DNA from: Mactra quadrangularis
Taxonomy: Eukaryota; Mollusca; Bivalvia; Venerida; Mactridae
NCBI GenBank assembly: GCA_025267735.1
Contig: CM046294.1
Span: 22,192,162-22,256,161, forward strand
Length of the DNA stretch: 64,000 nucleotides
Reading direction: 5' to 3'
The notes beneath the pieces are model-generated. The model did no database searches, was not told the origin of the DNA, and worked only from the letters and a program-made list of their open reading frames with translations. Numbering within the stretch: position 1 is the first letter of the stretch; the number at the start of each line of letters is the position of its first letter. A program made the position numbers and the translations under genes. Below, piece after piece: positions 25,401 through 35,392 of this stretch.

Positions 25401-28400
25401 ATATAACAGGTAATTGTACAGATGGTAACATACCTATAGTACTGGAAGCTATCAATATAACAGGTAATTGTACAGATGGTAACATACCTATAGTACTGGA
25501 AGCTATCAATATAACAGGTAATTGTACAGATGGTAACATACCTATAGTACTGGAAGCTATCAATATAACAGGTAATTGTACAGATGGTAACATACCTATA
25601 GTACTGGAAGCTATCAATATAACAGGTAATTGTACAGATGGTAACATACCTATAGTACCAGAAGCTATCAATATAACAGGTAATTGTACAGATGGTAACA
25701 TACCTATAGTACCAGAAGCTATCAATATAACAGGTAATGGTACAGATGGTAACATACCTATAGTACTGGAAGCTATCAATATAACAGGTAATTGTACAGA
25801 TGGTAACATACCTATAGTACAGGAAGCTATCAATATAACAGGTAATTGTACAGATGGTAACATACCTATAGTACAGGAAGCTATCAATATAACAGGTAAT
25901 TGTACAGATGGTAACATACCTATAGTACTGGAAGCTATCAATATAACAGGTAATTGTACAGATTGTAACATACCTATAGTACTGGAAGCTATCAATATAA
26001 CAAGTAATTGTACAGATGGTAACATACCTATAGTACTGGAAGCTATCAATATAACAGGTAATTGTACAGATGGTAACATACCTATAGTACCGGAAGCTAT
26101 CAATATAACAGGTAATTGTACAGATGGTATATGTCCTTCCTTAGATGAATAAGCAACAATAATCTGTACAGATTCTACAATAAGTTGAAATGATGCCAGT
26201 GACATTATAACTGATAATATAACAATAGCTGTAGGTTCTAGTCGAGATCTCCCTGTAAAATATAATAAGAAAATTTTACTTTAACATTTGACAGAGAAAA
26301 TGAAGGTACAGTGATGGAAGAAACTTTAGGATTTGGATGTAGATAGTTTGAATCATATTTCAAACTAATTTCTTTAAGGTAAGATATACAGAATATAACA
26401 AGATAATGTGTGTAATTTATGTATATAGCAAACACCAACAGAGTATTGACTAAAACAGTACAGTTAAATATTGATTATCCAAAATTGGATTGAATGAATA
26501 TCATGGATTATCCAAGACAATCATTATGTCCTGAAAATTTTGCAATATATGTACATGTACAATAAAAAAGTATGCTTTATCCAAAACAGGTTATCCAAAT
26601 ATCACAGATTAACTGAACTAAAATTTTGGACCATATGAAAAGAAAATTATTTATTTTCACACTTTTAATTCGAAGGTTGTCAACTCTGATGATATACAGT
26701 GCCATCAAAATTACCTGTAACTAGTAAAAAACTAGGTTTTCATTAACATAGCTTAATTTCATTTCATATGCACTTACACATTATGGTATTTATAATAGAT
26801 TGAAACATTTGAAAGGGGAGTCATGATACATAATATAATACATGTAGTTGATAAGAATTGAATAATTAATTTCCGTTTTCAATCTTAAAACTACAATATT
26901 TCAGGACACATGATTGATAAAATTAGATTTAAATTAGGTGATTTAATATTAGCCCTACTGACAATTGAATAAAATATACCAATAGTTACCTCCAGGATAT
27001 AAATAGATATCTCTTTTCCTCATAGCATGTGATGTCCACCATATAATGATACCAGCAGATAAATCTACAGCTGAGTCTACAAGACTTGATATTATAGATA
27101 CTGAACTTGATAATGCTACAGCTACACTTTTGGCTATCAATAATAACTGAAATATACAAGTTTTTACAAGTTTATTCAGTATAGAGACCCGGAAGGTCTT
27201 GCAGATGACCCTTGCAGCAAATACATACAGTGCCATTCAAAATTACCTTTACACTTTAGAAAAAGGTGGTTTTCCATTTGCACAATTAAATCTTATTTTA
27301 GATGCTTTTTTTGCATTTGTACAGTTATAATAGATAGTTACATTTGAAAGAAAGTGGAGTAATGATACTTTATACTACTGTAGTTGTTATACAAGTACAT
27401 GTATCTACATGTACAAATTTGTTTTAAATCTATCAAGTATTAATAAAAATTCAGAACAAATCATAAAGGTAATTATGGATGTCAATGTACATTATAGCAT
27501 ATAAACAAAATATATATTTGCATTAATCAAGTTACTGAACATAATCTTAACGTACTACTGTATAAATCAAATGTACACAAAACTGATCACAAGTAGCAAA
27601 GCTGTTGTTAATTCAAAATGGCATAAATAATACATCTTGTTGAATGTAAAAAACTGAAACAAAGGGAGGTAATAGCTCACAAAGTTTTGTAAAAATAGTT
27701 TTTCAAATTACATGTATTCTATGAAGTTAATACAAGTAAATTGATAAACACACAGTAATAAATGAAAAGTATGTTTTACAATTTATTCATACATTCAAAA
27801 ATATATCAATAATTATGAATGGGAAATGGAAATTGCAGTAATTCTATTCAAATAAAACAGTATACCCCCCTCTTCTTCGAAGCGGGGGTATAATAACTCC
27901 TGTAAACTGGATCTGTCAGTTGTACATCTACAATCTCTGTCATGGATAAACAACACAAAAGGAATTCATAATGAAAATGGAACCCCAACACAGTAGAGGC
28001 ACAATGACATATTTATACTGTTAGCTGTAATTTTCGAGTTACTAGCATAATAACAAGTCACAGGACCACTATAAATCAACAGAACATGTCAATTCACTAA
28101 AATGTTTTCACTTCATTTTTACATCTAATTCACTTTGATACAGCTACTGGCAATAACACTGGGTTATTTTTGTTCATTTTTACGCTGACGCTGCAAGTGG
28201 TTGTAATTTAATCAGATTTCCCACAAACTTAAAATTAGAATTACCTCTTTACACCATACTTACCAAATTAACAATAAATGAAGCTTTAGCCAGTAATGAA
28301 GCACGTCTTTGTATATTATGATATAAAATAAAGTAAACTTACCAAATTAACAATAAATGAAGCTTTAGCCAGTAATGAAGCACGTCTTTGTATATTAGCA

Positions 28401-30832
28401 TCTAATTCTTCTCTACCTATTTCACTAACATTATCTTGTTGTATAGCTTCGAAGGCTTTAATAAGTTCATCTTGTTCTTTGTAATATGTTCTATAGAGAT
28501 ATATACAAGTAACATACAATTGCATCAAAATTTACAGGGGTGGATCTTTTCTGGGGGGGGTCCGAACCTTGAACCACAACCACATTATACACATTTTGCA
28601 GAAAAAATGCAACATATTGATAATAAAATCCTACATAACCATTAAATCAATGTTACACACAGAGAAAAATTGATTAATACTACTTAAAAATGAATTACAA
28701 GCAAGAAATACACTAATAGACATGTACATTTTCCAAATTCTAGGGGGGGGGGGTCCGGACCCCCCGGACTCCCCCACTGGATCTGCCCATGATTTATAAC
28801 ATTATATACTATTAAGAGTGTTATAATGTTGGATTAGTAAGCATTGGATAGTTGATTCAAATCCCATCTACAACCCTGTTGTCTGATAACCCATACTGTA
28901 ATTACTAACATGGATGAAATAAAGATCTGTTCTGACCATTTAGCAAGCAACTTTATCCTACTACATGTAACACTGTACAGGGGACCAAGAAGTGTACTCA
29001 AAAGTGATTTATCTAAGTTGTAAGAACTTGTTTCACAATTGAGCTTACATATATTAGTATAAACTACAGAAAGATAAATCTGTAATATAATGTAGGTGGC
29101 TTTAAGCCGTATCCATTTATTAAAGGTTAAAAATCAATTGGGTTGAAGCATCCAACTAAATGACAAAAACATTATTATAAAACAGTTACACTGCAATTTT
29201 CACTTTTTCTTAATACAGAAGAGAGCTTTTTCAATGCAATTAATAAGAATTAATCTCACCTAATTCGTTTAGACAATTTCTTATCATCATCAGATTTTCC
29301 TCTTTTTTTATCACTGAACACTTTAACTGGAGTTTTCCAATTGTCAGAATCGTCTGAAAAATAAACGTCATGGTTGTACATTTACTCATTTGCTCATTCC
29401 TATATTTTATTATAAGATAAAACATAGCCAACTCTAAAGTAATTTCTTATTTAAATGTAATTTGAATAAATATTTATAAGGCGATTACATATGCTGAATA
29501 TTAAGAATATATTATTGTAAACTAGAATCTAGCTCTTGATAACTGCAGGATTGTAAAATTATGTACTCGACCACTGTGCTAATGCTAAAAGATAAAGTGT
29601 CATACCTGGTATTAGCCCACTGTTTGATGGTACTACTTCAGTAATACAAACATGTTAACGTGGTCAAACGTTACTACATAAATTGATTATTGTAACATAC
29701 CTGGTATTAACGCACTATTATAAGTACAACTTCAGTAATAGGAACATGTTAACGTGGTCTAACGTTACTACGTAAATTGATTATTGTAACATACCTGGTA
29801 ATAGAGCACTATTTAATGGTACAACTTCAGTAATACGAACATGTAAATGTGGTCTAACGTTACTACGTAAATTTATCATAGAATGTTCTCTACGTCCAAT
29901 CAAATAGTCTTCTTGTAAATGAAGCTGAAATTGAAATAAGTAGTGAGAATCTTCCTAGAAGTACAAGATTAAAAATGTATTGTTAACATGTCTTCATTGT
30001 TTCGTGTTTTGGCTCCATTCTGCTTACTAAAGCTTTCACAGTTCACTCACATCATGATAGAGTTCAGTGAATTTTTAGAATATGTGTGGTCAAATTAAAA
30101 TAAATAAATTGCAGTTTAAAGTCTGCTTCCATATACATGTTCAGCTGACCTAACAATCTCGTAAGATAAACTCTAATCAATGAAATCACCTACAGGCAGG
30201 CAAGTCCTCATAGTGCCCGTTTACATCTGGGTTGAGCGGAACAACTGTAGGTTCATTTCTTGTTCAAAGAAATTAGCAGTGACCCTAAGTGGGATTTGAA
30301 CCTGGGATCTCTTGATCCCTAAGCTCGTGTCCTACCACTAGACCACTGATCCTACATGGTAACATTGTTCACTATCTTTTAACAGTCACTATTTTCTTGA
30401 TTGAATTAAAAATCATATGATTTATAAAAAAATCATGTATTTATTTGAATAAAACAGCATAATAATCTTTAATCACTTGTATGAGGGCTATTTTAGATGA
30501 CTCAATCCATGATCTACTGGCAAAAACTCAAAGGCTGTTATATTTGTATATGACATAGTTATATCAAACAAAAAATTGGCTTAAAAATTAACTTATTTTA
30601 TTATATATGCTAAAAATCTTACCGGTAGTTTTACAGCAACATTGTTCATAGACAGACTTCTACGTACACTCTGGTCATTGTCTCTAACATTTATATCGTC
30701 ACCATTTGTTGTTTGATCAAACGAATATTTTTTTTCTTTCACTTGAACCATTTCCATATCATTTCCACCATTTTGTACAAGTCTTTTATCTTCAGTTACA
30801 ATATCAATCTCTGCTTCCTCTGTTGTTTCCAT
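22180..30832 (-). CDS. cation diffusion facilitator (Mn-CDF/MTP-like) metal transporter, 9 coding exons, 485 aa
   Basis: Joining, in transcript order, 30832-30623, 29924-29795, 29353-29260, 28490-28343, 27146-26990, 26252-26082, 24271-24143, 23337-23224 and 22484-22180 gives 486 codons including TAA, with all phases matching and all introns GT-AG. The protein has an acidic N-terminus, six predicted helices, DSAVD in TM2 (D218, D222), YPGGRSRLEP after it, QDHRND in TM5 (D329, D333), VKYIDPIGA before TM6 and a cytoplasmic domain (about 385-485). DxxxD in both helices, rather than HxxxD, is the Mn-type CDF pattern known from plant MTP8-11, so Mn2+/H+ antiport is the likely role; the substrate is inferred. 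Exon 6 normally ends at 26082, but its end is amplified in an array (25002-26135) that could lengthen TM4. Confidence 0.93.
23224..23337 (-). CDS. CDF transporter coding exon 8 (TM6)
   Basis: The acceptor is tattatag|GTTC and the donor GTTATG|GTAAGT. It encodes GSEQFISEVEENGVKYIDPI and GAIIISIYILFNWWRTGYG; IDPIGA leading into TM6 is a CDF hallmark. Confidence 0.92.
23384..23510. repeat. dispersed repeat, inverted partner of 13054-13215
   Basis: It contains GATTGCCCGAACAGGTC, AGCAAGCACTATATTTTGGT and GATACCCACTAGTTTTGCAG in reverse order relative to 13054-13215. It lies in a CDF intron. Confidence 0.6.
24143..24271 (-). CDS. CDF transporter coding exon 7 (TM4-TM5, DxxxD)
   Basis: The acceptor is ttatttcag|TATC and the donor ATCTTG|GTATGT. 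It encodes SKLALYLCCYFLGRGSSSVQ and ALAQDHRNDVLSNI with metal-site D329 and D333. The phase (two bases completing a codon) fits any donor in the upstream array. Confidence 0.93.
24360..24715. repeat. GATGATAAT-type microsatellite in CDF intron 6
   Basis: About 350 bp of GAT/AAT/ACT triplets (gatgataatactgatgata and variants). The frames of M/I residues on both strands are shadows. It lies between exon 7 and the 54-bp donor array. Confidence 0.95.
25002..26135 (-). repeat. 54-bp in-frame tandem array spanning a 5' splice site, about 21 copies
   Basis: On the minus strand each unit is 47 bases of exon-6 tail (from ACCATCTGTACAATTACC to CCAGTACTATAG) plus GTATGTT from the intron start. Copies differ by a few substitutions only. 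All except the last are followed by GTATGTT; the last, at 25002, is followed by ATATGTT, so its GT is lost. The unit encodes 18 residues, VQLPVILIASSTIGMLPS, with no stop across the array. The complementary strand is also open for 414 codons because the period is a multiple of three; that reading is a shadow. Confidence 0.95.
26082..26252 (-). CDS. CDF transporter coding exon 6 (TM3 and first half of TM4)
   Basis: The acceptor is ttttacag|GGAG. It encodes RSRLEPTAIVILSVIMSLAS, then FQLIVESVQIIVAYSSKEG and SVQLPVILIASGTI. The first donor, ACTATAG|GTATGTT at 26082/26081, joins in phase to GTA TCA AAG of exon 7, giving ASGTIVSKLALYL, a normal TM4. Beyond it the frame stays open through about 20 more 54-bp units to a stop at 24985-24987, so exon 6 can be any of about 20 lengths. 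Confidence 0.9.
26698..26870. mobile_element. family A short TIR element, partial copy
   Basis: It starts GTGCCATCAAAATTACCTG and includes ATTTGAAAGGGGAGTCATGA, matching (inverted) the interior of 17059-17360. The right terminus is not clear. CDF intron. Confidence 0.5.
26990..27146 (-). CDS. CDF transporter coding exon 5 (TM1-TM2, DxxxD)
   Basis: The acceptor is tatttcag|TTA and the donor CCTGGAG|GTAACT. It encodes the rest of TM1, then SIISSLVDSAVDLSAG with metal-site aspartates D218 and D222, and KRDIYLYPGG on the TM2-TM3 loop, the CDF 'YPxGxxRLEP' signature that is completed by the next exon. Confidence 0.93.
27233..27484. mobile_element. family A short TIR element (copy 3)
   Basis: GCCATTCAAAATTACCTTTA at the left faces AAAGGTAATTATGGATG at the right. 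The interior ATTTGAAAGAAAGTGGAGTA matches other copies. CDF intron 4. Confidence 0.65.
27859..27893. repeat. short hairpin module, mollusc-type TE tail (copy 1)
   Basis: ACAGTATACCCCCCTCTTCT followed by TCGAAGCGGGGGTATAATA forms an imperfect hairpin. The same module ends the element at 33690-34044, so this is probably the remnant of that family. Confidence 0.7.
28257..28398 (-). repeat. tandem duplication of exon 4 end plus donor (80-bp offset)
   Basis: Bases 28337-28398 (the real exon-4 end and donor) are repeated almost exactly at 28257-28318, including AATTTG|GTAAGT. Reading through the first donor meets TAA after eight codons, so the second donor would not preserve the protein. Confidence 0.9.
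28343..28490 (-). CDS. CDF transporter coding exon 4
   Basis: The acceptor is ctctatag|AACA and the donor AATTTG|GTAAGT. It encodes TYYKEQDELIKAFEAI, a motif typical of MTP-like CDFs before TM1, and ASFIVNL, the start of TM1. Its 3' end plus donor is duplicated 80 bp downstream (28257-28318). Confidence 0.9.
28536..28790. mobile_element. hAT-like short element
   Basis: The left end CAGGGGTGGATCTTTTCTGG resembles the inverse of the right end (GGGCAGATCCAGTGGGGGAG on the opposite strand). Internal G-runs and GGTCCGGACCCCC occur near both ends. CAGGGGNGGATC termini are common in hAT elements; the target duplication is not clean. Confidence 0.5.
29260..29353 (-). CDS. CDF transporter coding exon 3
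   Basis: The acceptor is tttttcag|ACGA and the donor GAATTAG|GTGAGA. Read from the split codon it gives DDSDNWKTPVKVF and SDDDKKLSKRIR, a charged pre-membrane stretch. An overlapping 63-codon frame in another phase is a shadow. Confidence 0.85.
29604..29880 (-). repeat. tandem triplication of exon 2 end plus donor (about 94-bp unit)
   Basis: Three units of 94-95 bp begin (plus strand) at about 29604, 29699 and 29793. Each holds about 80 bases of exon-2 tail and about 14 bases of intron, including the GTATGTTACAATAAT donor region. The unit nearest the exon is the functional one; the other two carry substitutions and small indels and read into a stop (GTATGTTACAATAA). Confidence 0.9.
29795..29924 (-). 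CDS. CDF transporter coding exon 2
   Basis: The acceptor is caatttcag|CTT and the donor TTACCAG|GTATGTT. It encodes LHLQEDYLIGRREHSMINLR, then HLHVRITEVVPLNSALLP. Two decayed copies of its last 80 bases plus donor lie just inside the following intron (29604-29792). Confidence 0.88.
30196..30355 (-). mobile_element. tRNA-derived SINE (short family)
   Basis: On the minus strand: an A-box-like TGGTCTAGTGGTAGGACACG and a B-box GGTTCAAATCC, followed by a unique body. The folded cloverleaf is incomplete, so it is a SINE head rather than a tRNA gene. Confidence 0.7.
30623..30832 (-). CDS. CDF transporter coding exon 1 (start)
   Basis: The ATG at 30832 opens METTEEAEIDIVTEDKRLVQ; the exon ends AAACTACCG|GTAAGA in phase 0. 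It is the first in-frame ATG after an apparent acceptor at about 30870 (ctattttaag). The encoded 70 residues are acidic and polar, as in the cytosolic N-tail of MTP-like CDFs. Confidence 0.85.
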
Positions 30833-30869
30833 GGTAACTAAATTTGTTGTTTGACGTTGGAAGATTTAT
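30833..30869 (-). other. CDF 5' UTR, start-codon exon
   Basis: Thirty-seven bases lie between a pyrimidine-rich acceptor (tctattttaag) and the ATG at 30832. The context TTACCATGG is a strong Kozak match, with A at -3 and G at +4, which supports this start. Confidence 0.6.
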
Positions 30870-31701
30870 CTTAAAATAGAATAAAAACTTTAACATCTAT
30901 GAAATGTCCATTCTCCACTGAAAATCAATCAGAAAGTACACAGTGTCCTTGATAAAAACTAATAATGCTAATTATAGAGATTTTGCTAAAGCAGAATAGC
31001 AAGGTGATGCACCCTGCCTTTATCTCTCCTGTCTGTCCCTTTGTTTGCACCTTCATATGCAGATATAGTTAAATTAAAATATCGATTCTTTGATGCACCC
31101 TGCCCTTTTTAATGCCTCCCAGCCCTTTTCTGAATTCTAGAATTTGTCATTGCAAATTGCTTGGGAGTCAGACAGTTCACTAAATAGTGATTAAAACAAG
31201 TTTTAATAATTTGTATCACTGCTAATCTTAACAAAATTTGTATACTTTGGCACTACCATGAAAATAATATAAGTCCCTGTCATTTATGAACCGAACTGTT
31301 CATTAACATAATAATTATAAATAATTTCTTCCCACACTGTCACAAACTCATGACAGAATGATAATGATATGCTTTAATAATCAAGGATATAATATACACT
31401 GGAAGATCTTCTTTAGAAAATGTAAATCAAAATACAGTAAAACCAACGATAAACCACATCTGTGAAGTAACATGGATTGCTGGCCTATTTTACAGATAGT
31501 TGTAGATAGTAAATCCACTGAATAAACTAGAAGTGGTAACAAATGAAGAAGTTGTACAGTGGTTATTCAAGAGTGCTGATAGTTGTCATTGCTTGTTTAC
31601 TTTGTAATACTTTGGTTGTCCACATAGACTGTTTGATTATCAGAACTTTCTCTAATTTAGCCGACCATTGTAACAGTTCTAAAATATACTAAATTGCTTA
31701 C

Positions 31702-31822
31702 CAGTAATTGCAATATCACTCATGCATGACAATTCAATCAAGTTATCCTCAGCATTGAAGATTCTCTTTTCTCAGACTTAGTTATTTACATGTTGCAGTT
31801 CCTGAGACTAAACACTATAGAT
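31702..31822 (-). other. candidate non-coding 5' exon of the CDF gene
   Basis: On the minus strand a 121-base segment sits between ttattttcag| and CTG|GTAAGC, both good splice sites. It holds several ATGs that run quickly into stops, including ATGTAA, as in 5' leader exons. No transcript evidence is available; splicing to 30869 is inferred. Confidence 0.35.
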
Positions 31823-32619
31823 CTGAAAATAAGATAAACAGCTATATATATTTATTTTTACAAAAATCTTCAAAGTTCCCAGTAGTTTGAAATTTATACA
31901 TCACAAAATGTATGATAAAATTTAAATTATTGAAAACACTATGAGAGTAAAGCCATTATAACTAATGACCATTTATAGACGTCTCATTCATAAAATTTTG
32001 TCTGTAATAACTAATAAAGAAAGCAGAGTTGATGTGAAGTTAATAATAATGGATACCTTATATTAACACAGCAATGCTCTGCCTTTTACTGTTGGTTTGT
32101 TTAAATGACTGGTTTAAAGAAAATAACATCAATTAAGTATTGTTGAATCTTATTTAACTATCAGTGGTGCATACATTATCAGGCTGATTTAAATAATCAC
32201 GACAGTACTTCTGTACTCACGATCAATAAAAACACATATCCTATATCAGTTTTTATGTATGTAGATTATTAAACAAATATCAAGTATTTAAATCAGAGAG
32301 GTTATTAAAGTATGTACCACTGATATTTAAATAAAATTGATCAATAACATGGACCAAATACTGTGAGCTATCTATACATAATTACGGTATACAATAACTC
32401 TGTCAACTGAGTACAGTAGATTCTGTTCACACCATTAATGAGATGAGTCATATAATACAATGCATGTCTTGTCACGGTCAAGTCTAATTTAATACTAAGT
32501 AGTTAAGAGCACTTAAGTTTGTATAAAATAAAACAATACAAACAATATCAATTAACAGTGAAAGGCTTTAGTACATTACAATAAATGTACATACCAGCCC
32601 CGTGTTCAGTAACTTCTGT

Positions 32620-32770
32620 TAGCTAACGTTACGGGTACGGGAGAACTCAACCTGAAGACAACTCAACCCGTGCAATACTCAACTCAAAGTTGGGACAACT
32701 CAATCCGTTAGTAGGAGATTGAGTTGTCTTGGGTTGAGTTGTCTATGGGTTGAGTTGTTCCACCCTGGTC
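32620..32770. repeat. ACTCAACC / GGTTGAGT inverted repeat cluster
   Basis: Several ACTCAACC-type motifs (GAACTCAACC, CAACTCAACCCG, ACTCAACTC) are followed by inverted GGTTGAGTTGTC copies. The segment can fold back on itself. It is CpG-bearing and GC-richer than its flanks; origin unknown. Confidence 0.65.
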
Positions 32771-33689
32771 TCACCCTGGAATTGAGCTATAGATTCATGG
32801 TCAGCCATCAAATCCACTAAGTTATCAGGGCAGATTATCTTTGATAATGCATTGATGTACACATATATAGGGTGAGTATTATTTTTACTCGTAAATGTAA
32901 AATGAAAGCTTAACCTGAATTAAGTAGCAGTGAATACTAGTATCCTTAAATAACTTAGAACTACACTAACATACATTTAGATTCCTTCCTCTTAATTTCC
33001 TTTTAAAATTATAAGGAAGAATTAAGTCCAATTAAAGATAAAAAGTCAAAAACCTTGTGTGCAACCTCCTGCTTGAAAGTCTAATTCACTATCAAGTTAT
33101 CAACTGACCTTATCAGGCTTTGGTAGACAAATTATTCTAATAAATCTATATAAACTATATACAGCCCTGTTACACTAAGCAAAATGAGCCTACAATACAT
33201 CTAATTAAACAAAACTGACCTTTCTTTGTCCCTAACACTATCCATTAATTAGAGAAAAAATTAAAAACATGAACATACAACATCAACATAAAAATCTAGT
33301 TAACAGCGGGAGAAACTACTGGTAGTACAATGAACAATAACATGCATGACTTAACAATGCATTTTTATATCATTGTAACCACAGACCTTATAAAATATTA
33401 AAATACAATATACTATTGTTAACAAACTGGTGTTAGTATATTTTGTACTAGTCTATGTATATAACATTTCATTGATAAGATGTAACATCAATAATTCAAT
33501 TGTAGGGTTTAAATTCCTTTACAAAATTATCAAGTCTTAATTTGATACAGATTATATTATATCAATACATATAATCCATTTAAAAGCTTAACCCAGCATA
33601 ACATCATACATTATACAGATACAAGGAAGAGTGTAATGTTATGTAATAATTTAATCCAAATACCGTATATTCAATTTTAAATGCCCCAA

Positions 33690-34044
33690 GGGTGTTACAT
33701 ATTCTATAAAGGGGGCGTTTATAAGAGCATAAAATAAATTTAAAAAAAACAAGTAAATCTGTGAGCTAATGCTCACTAGTGATACCCCCGCAAAAATCTT
33801 AAAATATGCGACAAACAGGAAGTAGATGAGCAAGGAGCATGAAATCGCTTTACACCACATGGGACTATGGGATGAAGCAATATGCAAAGTATTAGGCTGC
33901 TGCATGCTATAGTTGCTGAGAAAATTGCGACGGAAATTTTGTAATGGACGGACGGACGCACGCACGGACGCACGCACACACGCACGCACGGACAAGGGTA
34001 AAACAGTATACCCCCCTCTTCTTCGAAGCGGGGGTATAATAATT
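33690..34044. mobile_element. short interspersed element with ACGG-rich tract and hairpin tail
   Basis: Order: GTGAGCTAATGCTCACTAGT (itself palindromic), a body, a GGACGGACGGACGCACGCAC tract (33950-33992), then ACAGTATACCCCCCTCTTCT plus GCGGGGGTATAATAATTA. The tail module recurs at 27859. The architecture resembles abundant molluscan elements; class unknown. Confidence 0.6.
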
Positions 34045-34716
34045 ATGGTGAAATTACTACATTAAATACAGTAAAGTAAAAAATGGATATCAAAGGCAAA
34101 CAACACCATCAAAGCTTTAACAGTCAAATAGCATATTAGACTTTTCTGGTAGAGCAATTAATTTATCTAGACAATCTGATAATCAGTCAGTCACAGTGTA
34201 GTTGATTATTATTGGCATCAGATAAAGCAGCATTAATATTGCTCTGTGTTGAGACATACTGTTAACTGGAATAAAGTCTTGTAGGTAGGGTTCAGCACTA
34301 GCAGGGTACCGGGATTCAAAGGATCCCAAACTTTGGAGGAATCCCAGAGATGCTTAGCAAGGTATTATGTCATGATTCCTGAAAATTAAGATTAGGTTTT
34401 ATTACTTAAGACTGCAAATCTATACCCAAAGTTTTTGACATTTATTAGAGGAATCCCTGAATAACATGTATATAAAACAAATATATTATAGAAGATAAAA
34501 CATGTACATTGCCACTCTTAATAGAGTTATAAAAGACTAGATTCTATATGCATTTTAAATAACTATAACTATCACACATTTTATGATTTATCAACAATAT
34601 AGATATTTTCAACAAACATATTATAAAACAGGTTAAAAATAAAAAGTAGCTAATCAATGCTATTCGCAGGTTAAATATATATTTAAAAATAATAAAAAAG
34701 AATACATGTACCCTGT

Positions 34717-35301
34717 TTGCATCTATTTCCGCGTTACTAAGCGCTATAATAAATAAATATAATACAAAGTCTTTTTAATTTGTTTTCTTTTCTGCTCAAT
34801 ACATCCACCAATCTTTCATTTATAGAGTAGCAAAAAGAAATTACATCAATTGTTTACATTTTTCCATTTTACCGGCATTATTCAAGTCACGTGACAACCA
34901 CCATTACGTAAGGGAATTAAATCTGGATCCGCGGAATAAAAAGTCTATACCATACTGTCGTAATAGGTTCAATAATATAAAAAAATTAACTGTTCAAAAT
35001 TTTTAACGAGTTCAGTCAGCACACAATAATAGCAAAAGTTATGTAAAAAGTTAACAATAATAAGATCATTTACACAAACATTCATACAGGTCTGTTATTT
35101 TTGTTTGTATTACTGGTCTTTTTCAAAATGGGGGCATTTAAAGACGGTTGCCCTCCTGAGCGGTTCATTCTGCAATATTTGGCAAAAATATCTTTCTGTG
35201 CGAAAAGTAGGTCACTTTTATTTACGTGTAGGTGTCGCTTCAAGTGAAATTACCGAAAAGTGAAAATAACGCGGAACCGGATTTAACGCGGAAATAGATG
35301 C
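34717..35301. mobile_element. TIR element, about 585 bp
   Basis: GCATCTATTTCCGCGTTA at the left is matched by the inverse TAACGCGGAAATAGATGC at the right. The body has no ORF. Non-autonomous DNA transposon; superfamily not determined. Confidence 0.7.
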
Positions 35302-35392
35302 AACGAGTATATACACTCACACACTTAATATTTTTCCAAAAAATATCTTTATGATGAGTTTATCATATAAATCATACTTTATTCTTATGTTA

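Noticed and set aside
25002..26135. CRISPR-like array
   Set aside because: Units are contiguous 54-mers without unique spacers, in an animal gene.
24908..26152. Plus-strand 414-codon open frame with 18-residue repeats and N-x-T motifs
   Set aside because: It is the antisense of the 54-bp array; the period divisible by three keeps several frames open. The minus strand carries the real CDF exon with correct splice phases.
24985..26205. Minus-strand 406-codon frame as a stand-alone repeat protein gene
   Set aside because: Its start is an internal Met of CDF exon 6; the first 40 residues are TM3 of the transporter, so it is exon plus array read-through.
33950..33992. RVCVRPCVRPSV-type repeats as a peptide gene
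   Set aside because: Encoded by the ACGG/ACGC simple tract of a mobile element, open in two frames.
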